Origin: Selaginella moellendorffii
Taxonomy: Eukaryota > Streptophyta > Lycopodiopsida > Selaginellales > Selaginellaceae
NCBI RefSeq assembly: GCF_000143415.4
Contig: NW_003314268.1
Coordinates: 3,554,378-3,618,377, forward strand
Direction: 5' to 3'
Length of the DNA: 64,000 nt
Under the pieces are notes generated by a model that had not been told where the DNA came from, searched no databases, and saw only the letters and a list, made by a program, of their open reading frames with translations. Shown piece by piece: positions 23,106-34,529 of the stretch (position 1 is the stretch's first letter; every line of letters starts with the position of its first letter). Made by a program: the position numbers and the translations under genes.

Positions 23106-24235
23106 TGTCATGAATGTGACTTCAGATATCAAAAGTTATCTATCGGCCAGTCCTTATGGACACTCTTTCCTTACTGCCACGATGGCAGGAGGTCGGTATT
23201 GTTGGACCCTTTATCAGCCCCTCTTGCTCAAGTGTTAGTAAACTGGACTTTGCATCTGTGCTTGGCAGGATGAGCATAAGGACGGAATTCTTAAGTGTCT
23301 ATTTAGCCAAGCATACTTGGCTTGGCTTTTTAGTTCTCTTTTGCTTTGTTTTGCACTAGCTTGACAAGAACCCTCACGTATTGAAATTGGTCCTTCAATA
23401 TCGCTACATGATAGTTTACCGTATCTGCCAAACACCTTCGCTATCATGCTCTTTGTGTTAATCTCATTCCGGTCCCAAATGCTATTTATAGAAAGTGTCT
23501 AGATTTGCTCATTTGGCATATCTACGGAATGTAGAGATTGGCCTAAACACAATAGTGTTCATCCCGTGTCCAAATTCACATTCTAGCGCCATTTCATATT
23601 TAATAAGTTTCAAACTTGTCCCAGAGACTAACTCCTAGTACTAAGGGAGGCTTGGGGTGAAAGCCCAAAGCATGTGTTCCTCAAGGGGGGGTTCCAAATG
23701 TATAGTAAGGATAGTGGGTAGGTCGGGCATGGCTGACTAACTTGAGGCATAGTCTAGCTCCTGCTTGCGTGCCTATTTTCGTTCTGCATCCAGCTTGGGT
23801 CTAAGCCCAAACTCCACACCATGCTAGCTGGTGGAGTACCTATGTCCTCGTGTTAGGCCACCAGTATGCTGAAATAGTGCTAGACTCCGTTTGGCTCCGT
23901 TTTGCATGTTGGTCCTGGCATTGGGATGCTGGTTGCTTTAGGATTGTTCCAAGTCGCTCCAGGCTCCTGTCCCTTTGCTCCTTGGGCTATATGCTCAGGA
24001 GTTGCTCCGTGGTTCGGTTCCGTCACTCCCTGGCTCCATGCTTGGGAGTTTGGCACCGTTCCTTCGTTTAGTGGCCCAAGGCCTTGAAACTCGGGTTCCA
24101 CACCACTGTCCTTTGGACACGTGGCATGTGACATGTGGCATCTGTCATATGGCACAAAGAGGGTTTAGGTTCTGCTTCATGGTTATCCTATGGTAAATCA
24201 CTATAGGATAAAGGGTAAAAACCATATGCACTACA
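23106..24235 (+). repeat. 3' LTR of the long-LTR element
   Basis: A 1,130-bp LTR starting TGTCATGAATGTGAC and ending TATGCACTACA. It aligns along its length with the solo LTR at 18125-19261, with substitutions mainly C-to-T and G-to-A. It is preceded by a polypurine tract. The right target duplication cannot be checked because the left end of the element is truncated. Confidence 0.85.
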
Positions 24236-24239
24236 CTTC

Positions 24240-26265
24240 CCATGGTGTAAATTTTGTCTCCCGAATAAATATGTTTGGGTCTAGTGACCTTGCAAATGCA
24301 TGGGTGCATTTTGACCATATGGAGCATGTATTGGGTTGGATAACCATGGGAGCTCATATGTATAATCCAAGGTAATTTTTATTTTCATTATATTAAAATT
24401 ATTGTAATATTTGTGTTTTCACAAGCTACATTGTAACTTAACAATTGCAATAGCAAAGTTTAAAGTACAAAACTAAACAACCCAGGAAATATTTTGGAAG
24501 TCCCTCTCCAATATTATCCTAAAGAGGACTGGTAAACTTGCAAACTTTCATGGTTTTGTGGCAGATGGGGCTAATGCAAATTGGAATGGTGTCCAAGCAG
24601 TTTTTGGAAATGATTAGCCATTGGAAGGTTGTGAGAGGACTTGTGAGTTTTATTGGGCTCAAATCTTAAACCAACACTACCACCTTATCAAGCTAGAGTT
24701 TTAATTAATGTTTAAGGAGTTGTGCAATTAATGGCAGGTTGCACCTTCTGGAGAAGAGCATGAGGCAAAAGAAAATGAGATCTGAATGTGATGGCATGAA
24801 GATGGCCATACGAACATAAGTTGTCTACCATAACTTAAGTCATAGTTAGGGTAGTGGGAAGTTAGGATGTTCTAATAGGGACATCACTCTTTTCAAATTG
24901 GTTTCTAATTTTTCTTCTCATTTTATTACCTTTTAATATTTCTTTTTCCATTAGGATCAACCACTTGAGGACCTCACATACACCCCAATTGTGAATCTCT
25001 CCAAAAGTAAACACTAGAGTTGGCATTCCTCTAAAGCAAGGAAAGGGAAGATGAGTCTATATGAAGTCTGTCTATCAGATTTGATATGTGCTATATAGCA
25101 ATCTTCAAAAGAGTTGGCATTCGAGGAAGGAAGAGACGTGGGAATAGGGTCTTCTGTTGAGATGTTACATGATAGGATGAAGAGAAAATTAACTCTACCT
25201 ACCCAAATAGTAGCAACTACATTTGAGGAAGTGGTCCGTAACACACCTATAAAGTACACTCCTCGGGCTTCTATTGGTGATATAAAAACTATTTGCTCAA
25301 AGCATCATTTTTCCTTTGTTAATGAAGATGTTTGCACCTTGGAATAAAAAGCTCTCACAAACCTAATATTAAATACCATTCTCTCTCAGATTGAGCCACC
25401 TCAAATGGCTGATGAAGAGAGTGCATCACAACAGGTTGAAATTGTTTACCATAGCATGGAGCTGAAGCAATAGGCAATCTAATGTGTGCTAGCAAAATCG
25501 AATATAAAGTGCATGGGGATGCTTTTGAGGGGTAAGTGTTAAGTCTAAATTTGTGGTGACAAATTTTCTTTTGTTCCAGCCCCATGTTTCTATGGGGAAT
25601 AAAAGCAAGTAAAATTTTCAAGATGGTGCTATCTATATTGTTGCAACACCAACGTGAACCATACAAAGTAGCTTGAAGACACTATAGTGACTAAACCTGA
25701 TATAGTACCTAAAGAATGGCTAGTCACCAATGGGGTCACACTCACCACAAATGATATTGAAAACCTTGAGAAATTTGGTTCAATTTTGAAAGAAGAGTTG
25801 GAGACATGAAAGACAGAACCAAGACTATTTCTAAAGAGATACATAGGATGCTAGCAAGAAAAGGTAAGGCAGTTAAATTTATTAGTACCGTCTCAATTTG
25901 CTCAAACACTTGAGTGTGAGATTCTCTACACGAAATACATTATTGCACTTGTAAAGGAGTACATAGTTAAAACAGAAAGTAGAGAGTATATAATTACCAT
26001 TCAAGATTTTCCTTCTTACACATGTTTAGACTTTTTGAAGCGTGAGGAACATGGGAAGGCATATGCTCTTTGCAACATATGTACCACATCTTTATCAATA
26101 TCTTGCACCAGGATATTCATATCCTCAAATGGATATTCATATACACCAAGCAAGCCTTACTATTACTAATATGCAGAAAACTTTTAGAGCTAACTAGATT
26201 TCTCCAACACTATCGATGTTTATTCTCTATCAATAATATAAATTTATTATACTTTATATAATTAA
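24240..26265 (+). pseudogene. Mutator-like (MULE) transposase remnant with SWIM finger
   Basis: Decayed coding sequence on the plus strand keeps landmarks of plant MULE transposases in order. The catalytic-domain segment near 24490-24700 reads IFWKSLSNII, then HGFVADGANANWNGV, then ERTCEFYWAQIL. Near 25985-26100 there is a SWIM-like finger: IQDFPSYTCLDF, then C, then HMYHIF after a one-base frameshift. The open piece at 25114-25347 lies between the two. Stops and frameshifts are frequent, so it is inactive. Terminal inverted repeats were not found. It lies directly after the 3' LTR at 24235 and may be the sequence into which that element inserted. Confidence 0.65.
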
Positions 26266-27264
26266 TAAAAAAGCAGTTTTCATTTCACTTTTCATTTTAT
26301 GTACTTTGAGTGTTCTTTTTGCAATACTGCCCATAAAACTCATGTGTTTACATTTCTGTCTTTACCATCTCAAAAAAGATTTTATGATAGTCTTTCGGGT
26401 GTGTGATGTTACAGTGTGTCGCAAGAGCATATATACCATTATACTAATCATCACCATTATTTCCACCAGATACTAAAAAACATAAAGGGCATTTTTTGAA
26501 AGTTACGAAATTGCAATTTTCTAAAACAAGTAGAAGAGCATTCTTTTTCACCCAATTTATAACACCCTTTGTCATTGCATTTATCTCCAACTTATGATCA
26601 CTATCCTCACTATCCTCTCTTTCATTCTTTTGTATGGTTTGGTTATGCTGTGCAATGGGATAATTATTGCATCTCGTAGCCTTTGAATCCTGAAAAGAAA
26701 GATTGTGAGAGTTAAAATTACCAACACTAGAATCTACAAATATTTGTGTGTATTTTCCTTTTTTTAAATGAGAGCGTGAATGAAGATCCATAAATTCTAA
26801 ACAGTATATTATGACAAACCCCTCAAAAATGTATTCTAAAAAGGAACCAAGTCTTTCTTTTATATGCAATAAGTTTATATCAACAGTTATTTTTTTTTCC
26901 TTTCAAACAGTTATATGGCTTTATATAGAATCTTATTTCAAATTTAATAATTTTTTAATTATAACAAACTTGACATTTACAAGCCAAAAGCATAGAGCAA
27001 AGATTTAAGGAAGTGACAAGAATACTCTTTTTGTAAACATCTTATTTTATGTTCTAACAAACATCCCTATTATGGCATGTAGTAAATATTTAAATTGTTA
27101 GAACAAGAAGTGTCCTTTAGAACATTTTTATCTATATAATATATAGAGAGTTATTAAATTATTAAGTATGCCATAACCTTAATATTTTAAAGTTTTAATG
27201 TTTGTATTAAACTATATTTGAAACTTGAGCTCAACTTATCAGCTTAACTCTTCTACTCATGAAC
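26266..27264. other. AT-rich stretch; one unassigned 141-codon frame
   Basis: A minus-strand frame at 26444-26869 stays open for 141 codons. It has no recognisable motif, its composition matches its surroundings and it shows no intron signals, so I do not call it a gene. Nothing else is seen here. Confidence 0.4.
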
Positions 27265-28465
27265 TTAAGTATAGTCCATGCTCAAAAAAGATTATTATAT
27301 GGAGGTGAAGGTGGAATGTTGGTAAAATTTAAGGATGGAGGTGGAGATTGATATGAAATATTAAGGGCCAAGTATAAGTAGCAATAATTTTTCTTTCAGC
27401 CATTCCTATATAAACCTTTCAACTTTGGAAGGAGTTTAAGAAAGAAATTACAACGACTATAACTTTACTTGGTAGTTTATATATTAAGTTTTGTCTTGGG
27501 AATGAGATTTATTATAACACTAACAATACTCAAATTCTTGAAATGTCAATCTTGAAAATAGGGCTTCATAATCATAGCTTACTTGTAAACATAAGAGCTT
27601 CTAGAAATCTAGATTATCATGTATACACATTCTCTATTATTCTGATAATAATATACTCCACTGGGTATATATTATTTTTTACACATATACCAACTTTCTA
27701 GGAAATAGACTATAGGGAAAAATATACCATATTACAGTGGCAAGGCATATTGGCACTCTGGCATTCTTTTATGTGAGAATACTTTTCAATATTGGAAATG
27801 TAAATAGATTTGATTTATTGATGTGATTACTTTTGAGTCTTTCGAAAGATTTTGATTTCTATTATTATTATTCATTAAAAACTTCTAAAAACTCCTAGTT
27901 CGGATTCACTGTGAAAATATACCTTGTTTTTCTCATATGGGAGGATTGGGATATAATCAAGCAACTAGCATTTTTTATATAAAGTATTATATAAATTAAA
28001 AATACAGTGAAAGTTTTATGGAGTAGATTTATTGTTGCTCTCCTCCATGTTGTTCATTTCTTCATTTATCTTACTTTGGACTATTGTTTTGGAAGTAACA
28101 AGAGCATTTTTATTAATAGTAACAATAATCTCCACATTCTTGGATTGGTAACAAGGACCAATAGTGTAATATAGAAATTGTGGTTATGAAATAAAGTTAC
28201 CATTTTTATATTCCTTTGCACTACAACTTTTACTTACAAATTTTGTGTTTTCCTTGCTTAAACAGATATGATATGTTTTTATTTTTAAATGACTCATTAT
28301 AATAGAAACTTTTGACTTAGGTACTTACATGTTTCAATATTTTAAAGTTTGTTAGAACTTCTTCAATTAAATTTCCTTTATAAAACTTCTAATTGACTGT
28401 ATTAACTTGCATTGACTTGTGTTAAGTTGAGCTCAACTCATGACCTCAACTCAACTTTGGACCAT
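27265..28465 (-). repeat. Inverted repeat B, right arm
   Basis: This is the inverted counterpart of 8041-9370, sharing landmarks in mirrored order over its whole length. Both arms are AT-rich and contain no intact frame. The pair is separated by about 18 kb containing the other repeats. Confidence 0.6.
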
Positions 28466-28499
28466 CTTTGTCCATGCTTTGGGGTGAGTTTATCACTCC

Positions 28500-28693
28500 T
28501 GATGGCTCACTTATGCTATTTTAGCTTATAGGATTGCTACAAGAAAAAAGAAATGGTGTTTCTAGTTTTTTGTCCAGGCAAGAGCAACTATAAAAAGTTT
28601 TTGGCAATGGATGGCAAGCCATTCTTGAGCATGGATGAAGCATCTAGATGGTATAGGGTTATGGTGGATGGTATAGGTAGGGATTTTTTACAT
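28500..28693 (+). pseudogene. Decayed fragment of the propeller-like gene at 40344-42233
   Basis: The reading frame contains VFLVFCPGKSNYKKFLAMDG, then SMDEASRWYRVMVDGIGRDF, which match residues 62-115 or so of the protein encoded at 42233-40344 (VFLVFDPGKG..., then SMDQASRRYRVVVDGIGRDF). Upstream about 45 bp can be aligned with the gene's DGWLVLFQRRIA region after a frameshift. It is a short captured or ancient duplicate fragment that lies between repeat B and a decayed LTR. Stops on either side show it is not functional. Confidence 0.75.
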
Positions 28694-28893
28694 GCTTTCT
28701 TTGTTTTAGTGTCCATTTCCCTATATACATTAGTGTGATTTTATTTTATAATCTTAATATGTTATATTTTAATATATACCTTAAGTAAAAGTATAGATCC
28801 ATTTTACTCTAGAGAATTGATATTTTGTAATTTTTTTAATTACATAATGTATAAGGTGTTATATTAATTGCAAAGGCATCCATAATTCTTTAA

Positions 28894-29790
28894 TGTCGCA
28901 AATGTGATTATAGGTATCAAAAGTTACCTACCAGCAAGTCCTTTTGGATGTTTTACTACCATGACAGTAGGAGATTAGTATTATTGAACCCTTTATTAGA
29001 CTTTGCTCAAGCTACTTGTGCACTTGGCTAAAGGAGTATAAGGATGAAATTCTTAAGTGCTATTAGTCAAACATATTTGACTTAGTTAGAGAAACTCATT
29101 TGCTAGTTTGCATTTGCTAGCATTAGGAACAATTATAATATTGAGCTTAGTCTTTTAATATTCACTAAATAATAATTTACCATGTCCAATAAAACACTCT
29201 CGTTATTGTTCTCATATGTTGATCCCATTTAGTCTCAATGGCTATTTATGAAAAGTGTCTAGATTTGTTAATGAGGCATATCTATGAGAAGTAAAGATTG
29301 TCTTTAATATGATGGTGTTATTCTCACATTTAAATTTGTAATTTAGCGCCATTGCATATTTAGTAAGTTATAGGTCGAGTATAGCTGACCAATTGAAGGC
29401 ATTATTTAAATATATATATCCTTATTTTATATTTAGCTTAATCTAAGTTCAAACTCTATACTATGTTAGCTGGTGGAATAATTATATCCTTGTGTTAAAA
29501 CATTAGTATGCTAAAATAATGTTATCCTCTATTTAGCTCTATTTTGTGTGTTGGTTATGGCATTAGGATGTTGAATGCTCTAAGACTATTCTAATGTTAC
29601 TTTGTGCTCATGTTAGGTTGTATACTCAAGAGTCATTATATGCTTCAATTCCTTTGCTCCTTGGTTGTATATTTAGGAATTTGGCTCTGTCTCTTTGTTT
29701 AGTGGTTAAAGGCTTTGAAACTTGGGTTTTGCTTTGCTGCCTTTGGTCCTATCTAAGGGTTTACATTCCACTCTATGATTATCTTATGTT
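28894..29790 (+). repeat. Heavily decayed LTR of the long-LTR family
   Basis: It begins TGTCGCAAATGTGA and follows the LTR consensus through the 'tagtcctt..ggatgt', 'gttagctggtgga' and 'ggcattaggatgttga' words up to about 29790, where the end is lost. It carries many C-to-T and G-to-A changes and small deletions. No internal region or TSD is recognisable, so solo or truncated cannot be decided. Confidence 0.65.
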
Positions 29791-29799
29791 ATTCCAAAA

Positions 29800-29913
29800 C
29801 TTTTAACCAATTGGAAAAAGGTGTATTTTTATTCATAAGTTTTTTTCTTTTATGTTTGAATTTTTATAAATCATTTCTTGAGTCATTCTCTTTGGTTGCT
29901 TACAATTCACCAT
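29800..29913 (+). repeat. Decayed 3' half of the 195-bp TRIM/MITE-like element
   Basis: The segment aligns with 5570-5683 (shared 'aaccgtttgaaaaagg..gt', 'ttgaa..cc.ata', 'ttggttgcttaca') and ends in TTGGTTGCTTACA, as the better copy does. The 5' half is absent. Confidence 0.55.
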
Positions 29914-30039
29914 GTTTCCTTACAAATTCACTCCTTCATGAATGAAGCTAATAGAATTGCTAAATATCAATTTTAACATGTGGTGTAATTTCCCTATGCC
30001 AATTAATAGAGTCAAACTTAAGACCACTTTGATACGAAG

Positions 30040-30985
30040 TTGTAAATTTTCCATTCTACTTTAGCATACCTTTGGCTATTTTGAGGAGTCTCACTCACAA
30101 CCTCTATGGGTCCTTATCCTGATTTGGGGTACTTGCTAACCCCCAAATGGGATCATAAACTCAAGCCAACTTCACACATGATCTAAATATTTTATATGTT
30201 CAATTCCACTTCGGACACCCAAAGGTACTATAAACATTTCAACCTTTTACATTAAGGCCATGTCCATTCACACTTGCCTTATTGGTAGTCCAAGTTAAAG
30301 TCAATTTTTTAACACTTCACCAAATCACCCTATTTGTGCATTTATATTCACTCTAGCCTTGGACTCTTTAGTGGTTATATCATTATTGAGTATAGCCTTC
30401 TTTGGTGACATTAGCCTTTCCTAGCCCCATTGGTTTTATTAGAGTCCTCTTAGCCCCTAACCTACAGATACTCACCAAACCCTCTAGGTTTGGGAGATAA
30501 TTCCTTTAGGCTTTTATCTTTAAACTCGGACTCAAACTTAAACTTAAATTCGGATTTGGTCTTGATTTTGGTCTCAATCTTGTACTCAGACTCCATCTTG
30601 GACCTGGTCTTGACCTCCATCTTGGACTTGGCCTTGGACTCCACCTTACACTTGATCTTGGCCTCCATTTCGGACTTGGTCTTGAATTTGGTCTTAGACT
30701 TGATCTTGGACTCAATCTCAAACTCAATCTTGACACTTCCATGTGTCACAACACTTGTTATGTATTAATTTTTCTTGTGTTTCTTTTGAGAGACTCATTT
30801 ACTAATTGTTTCATACTAATTTCTTGAGCACTACTTTAGAAGTTCCACTCTTACTCTTGACTTTTTAAGTCGAAACTTTGGTCCAAATGTGTTATGCTTA
30901 TTAGACTTCCGCTTTAGCCACTATCATATAGGACACTTTCAACTCCACTTTGGGGCTTAGGGATTTATGTCTTACATAATACTAA
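30040..30985 (+). repeat. LTR-like long repeat C, decayed copy
   Basis: A direct, shortened copy of 9720-11245 with massive C-to-T and G-to-A decay. The hexamer array survives as 'ttggacttggtcttg' text at 30520-30740, which keeps a 95-codon minus frame open by chance. No gene is inferred. Confidence 0.6.
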
Positions 30986-31309
30986 AGGTACTGTAAATAA
31001 ATTGTTTTTAATTATGAAACTTTCTTTTCAATGCTACTGACATGATCTCATGCAATAATCATTGTAGGAATGCAAGCTAGAATCCACATGATATTTTTCA
31101 TTGCTATGAAGCTTCTTTGTGGAAAAAATAGTACATTGTTAGAGCTACATAAATAGAGAAATAATGCCTTTGTTATGAGAATAATCACTATGAAATTTAA
31201 GTGTTAGACACATGTTTCTAACTAAAAACCTCTATAGTGCAATAACATTGCATACAAGCCACTATACATAATAGTCATATGCCTAGAAAATGAAAAACTC
31301 TATTTACCC

Positions 31310-31383
<74 letters not shown>

Positions 31384-32990
31384 AGCCCTAAACATTTGGA
31401 ACTTCACAAAAATATAATTGACCCTTTCTGGCATGGGTTTTAATCCAAGTTGAAGCTTTCAAATATTAACCATCAGATTAAAAGTATATTTTCATAAATA
31501 ATATTCTAAAAAAGGACTATGTGATGCATAGATGCTATATATGAATAATAAATTTAGTAAATGGAGTATAATACATGACAATAATTACACATTCAAGAAA
31601 CTAAGAAGGATGTCTAAGTTAAATATTCTGAAGTCCCAATGTAATGCTTGTTTTTCCAGACTAAAGCCTTGTGTTCCCTAGTGGTGGAGCTGGTAGAGTG
31701 TGCTTCCTAACACAGTAGACTATCTATATAGAAACCTTACATGATCACAGCTATATTAGATGTTGCTTATCAAAATGCAAACACATTGCAATTTCTTGGA
31801 ATGTGATATTCTAGCACAATCAAAACAAAGGCATTCAGGTTAGTGACTTCAACTAAGAATTTATATTAGAATCTACTAAAAGACATCTTGCCTTCTTAAT
31901 GCTAATATAACAAAATGCTCTTGGTTTTACCAGGTTTAGAAGAAAGTTGATTGATCTAGTAATGAATAATATCCATGCTAACCAGTGTAAAATGTACATT
32001 AGAATGCCATGACCTTTGTATAATTTTGATGTTTATTCCTAAGGATTTTAAATTTTCATTTTGGATATTACTACATGGTTAGCTTCTAACTTGAATATTA
32101 GACTTGGCACCTATATATAAAATATATGGTAGATATTCCAATGAGGTTCTCCTATTCACCAACCTGGTGTAATTTATTTCTCTTTAACTATGAATATCAT
32201 GCAGCTCAAAGTTAACATATTGTGATATTGACTACCAGTAGATATATAGGTAATCTTAGTGTTGTTAATGGACCACAAGCACATAAATTTATTCTTGATG
32301 ATACCTCCAACACCACGCTCAAGTAGTTTTTTTGCTAGAATTCTTGGAAATCAAAGAAGTTTTAGGCCCTATAGAAAAATAGAACTTCCTACAAGTTATG
32401 ATTGACTTTTATAGAACCAACAACATTATAAAAATTTCTCTCTTGATGTTTATTTGTTGTAGAATGCTTCATTAAACATATGTAAACCAACTCCTATATA
32501 TGCAAAACAATAGTGTCTAGCACAATTTTTACATATGAATAGCTTAACGTAAACATGGGTACCTCATGACGCTCTCACATTCCAACTCTCAATATGCAAG
32601 GGTTTTTGTCACTAGTTAGTGCATGACACAATGAAATAAAAACTCTTTATCAAGCTAAATATGTTTGGTTAATAATATATAAAAATTCAGTTTGGTCTAA
32701 ATACACTTAAAATGTCCAAGTAACACAAGAGGGGCCAATAAAGGGAACCCACAATAATAATCTCCTACTGTTATGGCAATAAAGAGAGAGTTTCATAAGG
32801 ATTAGTCAATAAGTATCGAAATCATATTTATGATAACATTGCAAAAAAAAAAACCTAATTTTTATTGGATTGTTATATAAAAAATAATTAATGTTAAAAA
32901 GATGTAAAAATTTCACACGATCCTTGAGACACTTCGTCCCCAACATAAAACGGCATATTCTGCTACCAGGTGGCATATTTCGATAGATAT
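30986..32990. other. AT-rich intergenic DNA with a (TG)n(AG)n microsatellite
   Basis: No protein-like block, LTR or RNA gene is seen. The only structure is a microsatellite at 31313-31378, a TG run followed by an AG run, about 66 bp. AT richness ends abruptly near 32990, just before the first gene of the gene-dense half. Confidence 0.6.
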
Positions 32991-33026
32991 TTTTCCGGGC
33001 CCTAAAAATCTCTCTCTTTGTGCGCG

Positions 33027-33035
33027 ATGGCCTGA
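33027..33035 (+). promoter_or_regulatory. Minimal upstream ORF (ATG GCC TGA)
   Basis: A two-codon reading frame in a favourable context (gcgATGG) lies 54 nt before the assigned start of the Agenet-ENT gene. If it is inside the transcript it would be scanned first and could reduce or regulate downstream initiation. The transcription start is unknown, so this is a possibility only. Confidence 0.3.
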
Positions 33036-33088
33036 CTAGTGAATCGCCAGCGGTCTTGCTTCAATCGCCCCGCGTGCTCCTCGGCGGC

Positions 33089-34391
33089 ATGGCGGCGGGG
33101 AATCGGCTGCGCAAGGGCGAGCGCGTGGAGGTACGCAGCGACGAGGCGGGGTTTCTGGGCAGCTGGTACGAGGCGACGCTTCTCAAGAAGAGCAACAAGA
33201 GCTGCTGGGTGCGCTACCGCACGCTCATCGGGGAGAGCTCCGACGCGCCGCTCGAGGAATGCGTGCCGCTGGCGCAAGTGAGGCCCATTCCCCCGGCGGC
33301 CCCGGCGGCCAAGTTCGACGAGGGGGACGCGATCGAGGCCTACGACCGCGATGGCTGGTGGGTCGGCACCGTCACCCGGGTCGTGGAGCCCGACAACAAG
33401 TACGTGGTCTACTTCCGCGAGAGCGTCGAGGAGATGGAGTACCCGGCGGCGCTGCTGCGATTGCGGCAGGACTGGCACAACGGGATCTGGATTCGCGTCT
33501 ATGAGGTACCGGTGCTCAACCGAGATCTTTCTTTGCTGAGAGTTTTCTTTGCTCTTCCTCGTCCAAAGTATTGAGTTCTAAGGTTTTGGTTCTTGTTTTT
33601 CCTCCTGCATTGGTTACTTCGTCTTTGCGCTGGATCGCTGACGCTATGCTCGCTTGCTTGTCCACCCGCAGAAGAGGAATCCGTGCTTGGAGGCTTATCG
33701 CCGGAAGAACACCCAGCCAAAGTACCAAGTTCGGGGCTACTCGGAGAGAAGGGTGCCAGTTTCCAACAGAGAAGACAGGCAGCAGCAGCAGCGGCAGCAG
33801 CAGCGCAGGGGAGACGACGAAGATGACGAGGAGGACGAGGAGGCGGAGCACAACGTCAACCAGCAAGAAGAGCTCAACGACGGGGTGCCTCTAAAGTCAC
33901 CCAGCGATCATTCGCAAGACAATGCGAACTTGACACCCCCGGGCTCACCACAGGCGGGAACGAACAGTAAAGACAGGTTGAACGTCTCGGACCTCGACAG
34001 TCCGGCCGTGAACGGGAGGAAAAGGAAGGATCTTGAAAGCTCGGACCTTGACGATCGGGGGGAGAGGAGGAATGGGACTCGCGAGCCGGAGCAACAGGAG
34101 GAGGAGCAGCTATCGAAAGGAAGGGAAGAAAACCGGCAAGAGGAGAAGCAGCAGGGAGGGAAAGGAGGACCCGGGGAGGAATACTGCATGATCAAGTACA
34201 TCCAGAGAAAGGCTTACTCGTGCGTGCTGAGAGCGCTTCGTTCGAGGAGCACCGGCTTGACTTGGGGCCAGGAGAAGCTAATAAGCGATTTGAGAGACCA
34301 CCTCGAGATCGACAACGATGTGCACATCAAGCAGCTGGAATTGCTGGACGCTTGGCAACTGGAATGTCACTGCCAGGACTGTCGCTCTTGA
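33089..34391 (+). CDS. Agenet/Tudor-like and ENT-domain protein
   Basis: Two exons (33089-33505 and 33672-34391; intron GT...AG, 166 nt) give 378 residues. Residues about 1-75 and 76-139 form two Agenet/Tudor-like modules (KGERVEVRSDEAGFLGSWYE; then DAIEAYDRDGWWVGTV, YVVYFRE), folds that in plants bind histone tails or act in chromatin and RNA-related scaffolds. The middle (about 165-315) is low-complexity, Gln/Glu/Asp/Arg-rich and probably disordered. The C-terminus (about 318-370: YIQRKAYSCVLRALRSRSTG, LTWGQEKLISDLRDHLEI) resembles an ENT domain as in EMSY-like proteins. The ATG at 33089 was chosen because the longer frame upstream begins with GTG. Its 3' end converges on the CSLD gene, with 138 bp between the two stop codons. 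Confidence 0.85.
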
Positions 34392-34529
34392 CAATCGGGG
34401 CTGAATCAAGCGAGAGAATATCATTTTTGTACAGACAGAGGGCCCCTGCATACACGAGATCAAGTCAGCAAGAACGTCGTCTTAAGTTGAAAAGAAAAAG
34501 TTGGATTTAAACCATACCTGAGAGTAAAC

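Noticed and set aside
26444-26869. 141-codon minus ORF as a gene
   Set aside because: No motif, no intron signals, composition equal to surroundings.
1-32990. Contamination by another organism
   Set aside because: The repeat half contains a fragment of the propeller-like gene family present at 40-42 kb, and the elements are plant-type; a misjoin remains possible but not a foreign source.
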